Below, one piece after another: positions 16,031 through 20,093 of a stretch of 20,093 nt of DNA. The position numbers and the translations under genes are program-made. The notes below the pieces were generated by a model that was not told the origin of the DNA, did not search any database, and saw only the letters and a program-made list of their open reading frames with translations. The stretch lies in NCBI GenBank assembly GCA_049600855.1, contig JBMYQA010000092.1, forward strand, positions 1 to 20,093, written 5' to 3'. How positions within the stretch are numbered: the stretch's first letter is position 1; each line of letters starts with the position of its first letter. The DNA comes from JBMYQA01 sp049600855 (GTDB lineage: Bacteria; Bacteroidota; Bacteroidia; Cytophagales; Flammeovirgaceae).

Positions 16031-17014
16031 TCAAAGATTTACAACACCCCAATACACTCCTTTTACCACTTCTCCCATTTTCGTGTAATCCAATGTGTCA
16101 GGTGTATCTGTTTTCTGATGATAGTTGGCGTTTCTAAAAAATGAAGTATCGGTAATCATGACGGCAGGATAATCGTGTTTCCAATAATTTCGATGATCGG
16201 AAAAGTCGATACCTACCATTTGTTCGGGTGCGCTAATGGAAGAAACGGGAATATTTGCCCCACTTTTCATGTATTTTTTAAAGTGCTTCACCACTTTACC
16301 TTGTCCTAATTTACCCACCACCGCAATAAAATTAGCGCGTGTGGGATAAATTGCTTTTAAAATACCTAAAGGATAATCTTGAGATTTAGGCGCATCACTA
16401 AAATATCCAATCATCTCCAAACACACCATCGCCTTCACTTTTACACCAGCATCTTTCAACGATTTTGCATGAATAAAACTGCCCATTTTATTGGAGCGAA
16501 AGAAAGGGGGTTCTTCCAGTGAGTATGCCACCAATTCAATCTGATACTTCAACTGATCTTTATTTTTTTGAAATAGCTCAGCCAAAGCCAATAGTCCAGC
16601 CACTGCACTGGCATTGTCATCAGCACCAGGTTGGTCGCCACAAACATCGTAATGAGCACCCACTACAATAATTTCTTCTGATTTTGGTCCAATGCGGGCA
16701 ATCACATTCTTATGAGGGATTTTTTTCGCGTAATACTCTTGCAATTCAGTAGCATAACCCAATTTTTCCAAGCGCTCTTGAATAAAGTCAGCCGCTTTAT
16801 TGAGCATCGGCTGGTTGTCAAAATTTCTTGGGTAACAGCTATCAGCCAAAAAAACAACATCTGACTTTAACACATTGGTATCTATCTCAATTACTTTTTT
16901 GGGGCTATCAGGAAGCTTTTCCAAAATTGGAGTGGCAATGTAAAATGCACTTCCTACTATAAAAACAACAAAGAACACAAAGAGATAAAGCATGCTTTTC
17001 AGAAGTTTCTTCAT
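16031..17014 (-). CDS. Membrane-anchored M28-family zinc peptidase
   Basis: This 327-residue protein has an N-terminal membrane anchor (about 8-27) and then an M28 aminopeptidase-type domain. Expected metal ligands and catalytic residues are visible: His121 in GAHYDV, the GADDNAS segment at 130-136, Glu167/Glu168 in SLEEPPFF, Glu200 in LEMIGY (Asp in many relatives) and His299 in NYHQKTDTPDTLDY. The domain should lie outside the inner membrane. Members remove N-terminal residues from peptides or act on related substrates; the exact substrate cannot be told, since the family also includes glutaminyl cyclases. The open frame runs 41 codons further upstream without family-like sequence, so the Met at 17014 is chosen (MKKLLKSMLY). 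It sits between the outer-membrane barrel gene and the NTF2-like gene on the same strand. Confidence 0.87.
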   Translation of the reverse strand: MKKLLKSMLYLFVFFVVFIVGSAFYIATPILEKLPDSPKKVIEIDTNVLKSDVVFLADSCYPRNFDNQPMLNKAADFIQERLEKLGYATELQEYYAKKIPHKNVIARIGPKSEEIIVVGAHYDVCGDQPGADDNASAVAGLLALAELFQKNKDQLKYQIELVAYSLEEPPFFRSNKMGSFIHAKSLKDAGVKVKAMVCLEMIGYFSDAPKSQDYPLGILKAIYPTRANFIAVVGKLGQGKVVKHFKKYMKSGANIPVSSISAPEQMVGIDFSDHRNYWKHDYPAVMITDTSFFRNANYHQKTDTPDTLDYTKMGEVVKGVYWGVVNL

Positions 17015-17051
17015 AAGATTGATTGTTTTGAGACACCATCGTTCTCGGAAA

Positions 17052-17079
17052 CGAATATACGTAAAAAGATCGTTATCAA
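17052..17079 (-). promoter_or_regulatory. Possible Bacteroidota-type promoter for the M28 peptidase gene
   Basis: Read on the minus strand, TTG is followed after 17 bases by TATATTCG, one mismatch from the TAnnTTTG -7 element. It lies about 38 bases upstream of the M28 start, which is a sensible leader length. This would allow the gene to be transcribed separately from the barrel gene upstream. Confidence 0.3.
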
Positions 17080-17142
17080 GTAAACTGCGGACAAGAGCAG
17101 CCGATCCCAAAACTACCTCTTGTCCACAACGCACCAATTCCC

Positions 17143-17907
17143 CTAAAATCGCAACCGCACACCAAGCTTCGCTTCCACGCTAAACCCAAACTCACTCGTC
17201 CAATAAGGGCTAACCACCGCATTCAGTGTAATGCGATCGTTGAGCTTGTATTCTGCGCCTATTCCTAAACCTACGTCTAATACACCTAAGCTATTCCAAT
17301 CGGACTGGCCTTCGTACTTTCGAAATTGCCGCGAATACATCACGCTAGGTTCCAAAAAGAACACAAGCTTCCGGTCGGGATTTGTAAAACGAAATCGCGC
17401 GAGTAAATAGGCACTTAAATCCTGCTGTTTAGCATTATCAACATCGTGTCCTGTATATTCATACCATTTTCGGGAATAACTTATACCAGGCAAAAAGGAA
17501 AACCGCTTAGAGACAAAAAATTCATAATCGATTCCTAAAGTTAATCCTTTTCCAATCCAACGTCTTCCTGCTCCTAAATTACGCTCTTGATAATAAGGGG
17601 TGAGGTTAAATCCTAAACTTGGCTGAGGTAATGCTGTAGATCGTTGAAAGTCATTTTTTATTAGCTTAGGTTGTTTCATCTTATTTCCCAAGCTCAAGTG
17701 ATACAATTTGCGTTCTTGCTGATTCCGCTTGAGCAATCCTCCAGAAAGCCCACAGGAAGATGTTTTCATTAAATTTGGTGAATATACGTATTCATTACTT
17801 GGCAATTGAACATAGGAGGATGCTTTAAAATTAGCATTTTGCTGTGCTCGGATTCCACAGTGAAATAATAAAAATGTCAATAAAAAAATAAGTTGATGCT
17901 GATTCAT
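17143..17907 (-). CDS. Outer-membrane beta-barrel protein, unassigned
   Basis: This 254-residue protein has a signal peptide (about 1-21, ending HCGIRAQ; the Cys is not in a valid lipobox). A linker of about 90 residues follows. The remainder (about 95-254) shows alternating aromatic and hydrophobic strands such as LTLGIDYEFFVSKRFSFLPG, FFLEPSVMYSRQFR and GLGIGAEYKLNDRITLNAVV. The protein ends in LGVRLRF, with the terminal Phe typical of outer-membrane barrels recognised by the BAM complex. It would form a small barrel of perhaps eight strands, as in the Bacteroidota outer membrane beta-barrel and PorT-like groups. No function can be assigned. It is the first gene of a same-strand run with the M28 peptidase (128 bases downstream) and is divergent from the transketolase gene. 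Confidence 0.72.
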   Translation of the reverse strand: MNQHQLIFLLTFLLFHCGIRAQQNANFKASSYVQLPSNEYVYSPNLMKTSSCGLSGGLLKRNQQERKLYHLSLGNKMKQPKLIKNDFQRSTALPQPSLGFNLTPYYQERNLGAGRRWIGKGLTLGIDYEFFVSKRFSFLPGISYSRKWYEYTGHDVDNAKQQDLSAYLLARFRFTNPDRKLVFFLEPSVMYSRQFRKYEGQSDWNSLGVLDVGLGIGAEYKLNDRITLNAVVSPYWTSEFGFSVEAKLGVRLRF

Positions 17908-18087
17908 AAGTGTTTAGTTTGTTTACAGGCTTTTCGAAGTGATACCCCTAAAACGCGGCAACCTAACCATCAATTTAACGGCGTTTAACAGCTTTAACTT
18001 TTTTTCAAACATGATCGGAATGCCGTATTGTTCTGAATTGATTGTTTGGTTAGCGTTCATCAAGGGAGTTCTTATAAATTCCTATGC

Positions 18088-18124
18088 TTGACACTACCGA
18101 CTATGCAATTATTTTGTAGCTTTG
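18088..18124 (+). promoter_or_regulatory. Bacteroidota-type promoter for the transketolase subunit gene
   Basis: TAGCTTTG at 18117-18124 is an exact TAnnTTTG -7 element. A TTG at 18088-18090 (within TTGACA) lies upstream at a spacing longer than usual for that box; it is 19 bases from an overlapping variant, TATTTTG at 18110-18116. A transcript starting about 18130 would leave almost no leader before the ATG at 18136 but about 35 bases before the ATG at 18166, which supports the later start. Confidence 0.5.
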
Positions 18125-18165
18125 CTCCCTAACTAATGAAATCCCATTTAGCTTGTACTGAGATG

Positions 18166-19128
18166 ATGAAGAAATACACCTTCACAGAGAAAAAAGATAC
18201 GCGTTCTGGTTTTGGAGCAGGATTATTGGAATTGGGTAGAAGCAATCCTGATGTGGTAGCCCTTTGTGCTGACCTAACGGGATCGCTCAAAATGACCGAT
18301 TTTAAAAAGGAATTTCCAGATCGATTTTATCAAGTAGGCATTGCCGAAGCCAATATGATGGGTATTGCGGCAGGCTTAACCATTGGCGGTAAAATCCCTT
18401 TCACAGGAACATTTGCCAATTTCTCTACTGGCCGTGTATACGATCAAATTCGACAATCTATTGCCTATTCAGGTAAGAATGTAAAGATTTGTGCTTCTCA
18501 CTCCGGCCTTACTTTAGGAGAAGATGGGGCTACTCACCAAATTTTGGAAGATGTCGGGATGATGAAAATGTTGCCACACATGACCGTCATCAATACGTGT
18601 GACTTCGAGCAGACTAAGGCTGCAACAATTGCGATTGCGGATCATGAGGGCCCGGTGTATTTACGATTTGGTCGTCCTAAAATGCCTATTTTCATGGGCG
18701 ATCAGCCGTTTAAAATTGGCAAAGCCATCACCTTAAACGAAGGAACTGACGTAACCATCATTGCTACAGGACATCTCGTATGGGAAGCCATTCTTGCTGG
18801 TGAAAAATTAGCCGCCCAAGGCATTAGCCCTGAAATCATCAATATCCACACCATTAAACCACTAGACGATGAGGCCATTCTAGCCTCTGTGCGTAAAACG
18901 GGTGCTGTGGTGACCGCTGAAGAGCACCAAGTATTAGGTGGTTTAGGTGAAAGCGTTGCCAGCTTATTAGGCCGTACCTTACCTACTCCAATTGAAATCA
19001 TCGCGGTAAACGATAGCTTTGGCGAGAGTGGTACTCCTGATCAATTGTTGACCAAATACGGCTTAAAAGACGATAATATCGTTGCAGCTGCTAAAAAAGT
19101 GATGCAACGTAAAGCTGAATTAGTTTAA
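18166..19128 (+). CDS. Transketolase C-terminal subunit (split transketolase)
   Basis: This 320-residue protein matches the pyrimidine-binding plus C-terminal domains of transketolase (DXS/PDH-E1beta-like). GIAEANMMGIAAG at 58-70 contains Glu61, the conserved glutamate that activates thiamine diphosphate. The C-terminal domain (about 190-310) includes IKPLDDEAI and EEHQVLGGLGE. The partner N-terminal subunit, which carries the ThDP pyrophosphate-binding GDG motif, is absent from this window. Together the two would move two-carbon units in the pentose phosphate pathway. An ATG at 18136 adds ten residues, but the family N-terminus (KKYTFTEKKDTRSGFG) and the promoter position favour 18166; an ATG at 18163 is equally possible. 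A strong terminator follows the stop. Relation to DXS is excluded by length and the lack of an N-terminal half. Confidence 0.88.
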   Translation: MKKYTFTEKKDTRSGFGAGLLELGRSNPDVVALCADLTGSLKMTDFKKEFPDRFYQVGIAEANMMGIAAGLTIGGKIPFTGTFANFSTGRVYDQIRQSIAYSGKNVKICASHSGLTLGEDGATHQILEDVGMMKMLPHMTVINTCDFEQTKAATIAIADHEGPVYLRFGRPKMPIFMGDQPFKIGKAITLNEGTDVTIIATGHLVWEAILAGEKLAAQGISPEIINIHTIKPLDDEAILASVRKTGAVVTAEEHQVLGGLGESVASLLGRTLPTPIEIIAVNDSFGESGTPDQLLTKYGLKDDNIVAAAKKVMQRKAELV

Positions 19129-19166
19129 CTACTAGTTATTAACTTCAATGAGGCTTTTTAAACCTG

Positions 19167-19204
19167 AAGGAATCTTTACCTAGCTTAAAGATTCCTTTTG
19201 TTTT
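19167..19204 (+). terminator. Strong intrinsic terminator after the transketolase gene
   Basis: AAGGAATCTTTA at 19167-19178 and TAAAGATTCCTT at 19186-19197 form a perfect 12-bp stem around a 7-base loop, followed by a T-rich tract (TTTTGTTTTGG). It begins 38 bases after the transketolase stop and ends about 25 bases before the truB GTG. truB would therefore need readthrough or its own promoter. Confidence 0.78.
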
Positions 19205-19229
19205 GGTATTCTTCTTAATAACACAGACT

Positions 19230-19931
19230 GTGAGCGACACAAAAACATATGACTTCCAAGCTGGAGAGGTATTACTCATCGACAAACCACTTGAATGGAC
19301 TTCTTTTGATGTGGTCAAAAAGATTCGAGGGCAGTTGCGCATTAAGAAAATTGGTCATGCAGGTACGCTAGACCCCTTAGCAACAGGCTTATTGATCCTT
19401 TGTACTGGAAAGATGACGAAGCAGATCAATAACTATCAAGGCATGCCGAAAGAATACACAGGAGAGTTCCATTTGGGTTGCACTACGCCATCCTACGACT
19501 TGGAAACGGCCATTGAGAATGAAGTAGATATCAGTCATCTTACCGAAGAGGCGGTGTATGAAGCCGTAAATTTGTTTTTAGGTGAAATACAGCAAATCCC
19601 GCCAGCACATTCGGCCGTAAAGGTGGATGGAAAACGCGCCTATAAAAGTGCTCGCGAAGGCAAAGCCGTAAAAATTGATCCTCGAACCGTGACAATTTAT
19701 GAGTTTGATATTACTTCCATACAATTTCCTAAAGTTACGTTTCGAGTAAAATGTTCGAAAGGTACTTACATTCGCACTTTAGCCAACGATTTTGGAAAAG
19801 CGTTAGGAGTTGGCGCACACCTTTCTGCCCTCCGTAGAACGGCCATAGGAGATTTTCGTGTGGATGAAGCCAAGAGCATTGAAGAGATGGTGGACATTAT
19901 TCAAGCGTGGAAACGCACACAGCAAGCATGA
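19230..19931 (+). CDS. truB: tRNA pseudouridine(55) synthase TruB
   Basis: This 233-residue enzyme converts U55 to pseudouridine in the T-loop of tRNAs. The catalytic motif GHAGTLDPLATG at 42-53 contains Asp48. KVDGKRAYKSAREG at 131-144 and SKGTYIRTLANDFG at 176-189 are further TruB hallmarks. Length is normal for Bacteroidota TruB without a large PUA extension. The frame can be extended nine codons to a TTG at 19203, but that start lies in the T tract of the upstream terminator, so the GTG at 19230 is chosen. The stop codon overlaps the start of a short downstream frame in ATGA. In related Cytophagales truB is commonly followed by ribF (recollection), which is not the case in the part visible here. 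Confidence 0.93.
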   Translation: MSDTKTYDFQAGEVLLIDKPLEWTSFDVVKKIRGQLRIKKIGHAGTLDPLATGLLILCTGKMTKQINNYQGMPKEYTGEFHLGCTTPSYDLETAIENEVDISHLTEEAVYEAVNLFLGEIQQIPPAHSAVKVDGKRAYKSAREGKAVKIDPRTVTIYEFDITSIQFPKVTFRVKCSKGTYIRTLANDFGKALGVGAHLSALRRTAIGDFRVDEAKSIEEMVDIIQAWKRTQQA

Positions 19932-20014
19932 GTTTACACGATAACACGAAATATCCATCAATAGATTTTTTGCGTCAAAAGGCAAAAAAACGCATGCCTA
20001 AACATTTAGTTTAG
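19928..20014 (+). pseudogene. Possible truncated N-terminus of an FMN-dependent alpha-hydroxy-acid dehydrogenase
   Basis: A 28-codon frame overlaps the truB stop (ATGA) and encodes NTKYPSIDFLRQKAKKRMPK followed by HLV and a stop. The string YPSI-x-x-LRxKAxKRxPK resembles the start of alpha-hydroxy-acid oxidising (lactate-dehydrogenase-like) proteins, where FAFEYLDGG would follow. Here the similarity ends after the Lys and none of the other frames restores it in the remaining 80 bases, so the gene is broken by deletion or insertion, or the frame is an unrelated short ORF. The family call is from memory of the N-terminal pattern. Confidence 0.4.
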
Positions 20015-20057
20015 CTCTTTTCCTACTCAACCCGATGGTTTAACAATTAAATCTGCT

Positions 20058-20081
20058 ATTCAAGGCTTCTGAGCCTTGAAT
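20058..20081. repeat. Perfect 10-bp hairpin near the right edge
   Basis: ATTCAAGGCT at 20058-20067 and AGCCTTGAAT at 20072-20081 form a perfect stem with a four-base TCTG loop. No T run follows on either strand in view. It lies just beyond the truncated frame and could be a transcript end for truB or part of an inserted element. Confidence 0.45.
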
Positions 20082-20093
20082 CCATCATCGAAA

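Noticed and set aside
17015..17137. Upstream extension of the M28 peptidase by 41 codons
   Set aside because: The added residues are not hydrophobic or family-like, and a possible promoter lies inside this stretch.
19803..19985. 60-codon minus-strand frame over the end of truB
   Set aside because: It is antisense to truB and the short downstream frame, with no domain or start signal.
20058..20081. Right-edge hairpin as an integron attC site or transposon end
   Set aside because: No integrase, transposase, target duplication or attC core was visible; only the hairpin itself can be supported.

Overview
The window looks like chromosomal DNA from a Bacteroidota bacterium, probably of the Cytophagales type. 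The evidence is an AT-rich genome with poor Shine-Dalgarno sites, a secreted protease ending in a type IX secretion (T9SS) sorting domain, a TAnnTTTG-type promoter upstream of the transketolase gene, and the family-level character of the proteins. The genus assignment is not secure. No rRNA, tRNA, CRISPR array, insertion sequence or phage gene was seen.

Layout from left to right. (a) Positions 1-303 hold a plus-strand terminator-like hairpin but no convincing gene. (b) 304-2073 (minus) encodes a long-chain acyl-CoA synthetase. (c) 2366-6136 (plus) encodes a large secreted subtilisin-like (S8) protease with a duplicated Ig/PKD module and a T9SS signal. (d) 6133-7368 (minus) encodes a membrane-anchored metallophosphoesterase of the YaeI type; its stop codon overlaps the protease stop in a shared TTAA. 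(e) 7647-10737 (minus) is a two-gene unit of a small Hpt phosphotransfer protein followed by an acetate-CoA-ligase-like/GNAT acetyltransferase fusion. (f) 11221-14571 (plus), divergent from that unit, encodes a soluble histidine kinase with about seven PAS domains, followed by a small orphan protein at 14632-14964. (g) 15047-17907 (minus) holds three exported or envelope proteins: an outer-membrane barrel, an anchored M28 peptidase and a tandem NTF2-like protein. (h) 18166-19931 (plus) encodes a stand-alone transketolase C-terminal subunit, a strong hairpin terminator, and tRNA pseudouridine synthase TruB. (i) A 28-codon ORF overlapping the truB stop resembles the N-terminus of an FMN-dependent alpha-hydroxy-acid dehydrogenase cut short.

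Most of the window is ordinary core and envelope gene content. The most interesting part is 7647-14964, where a PAS-rich kinase without a receiver, an Hpt protein without a receiver, and an acyl-CoA ligase/acetyltransferase fusion that keeps its phospho-histidine sit together with no response regulator in sight. This could be a signalling locus linking a phosphorelay to protein acetylation or acetate metabolism, but the link is inferred from position only. Secondary points are an internal twin-arginine motif in the metallophosphoesterase and the truncated dehydrogenase start at the right end.
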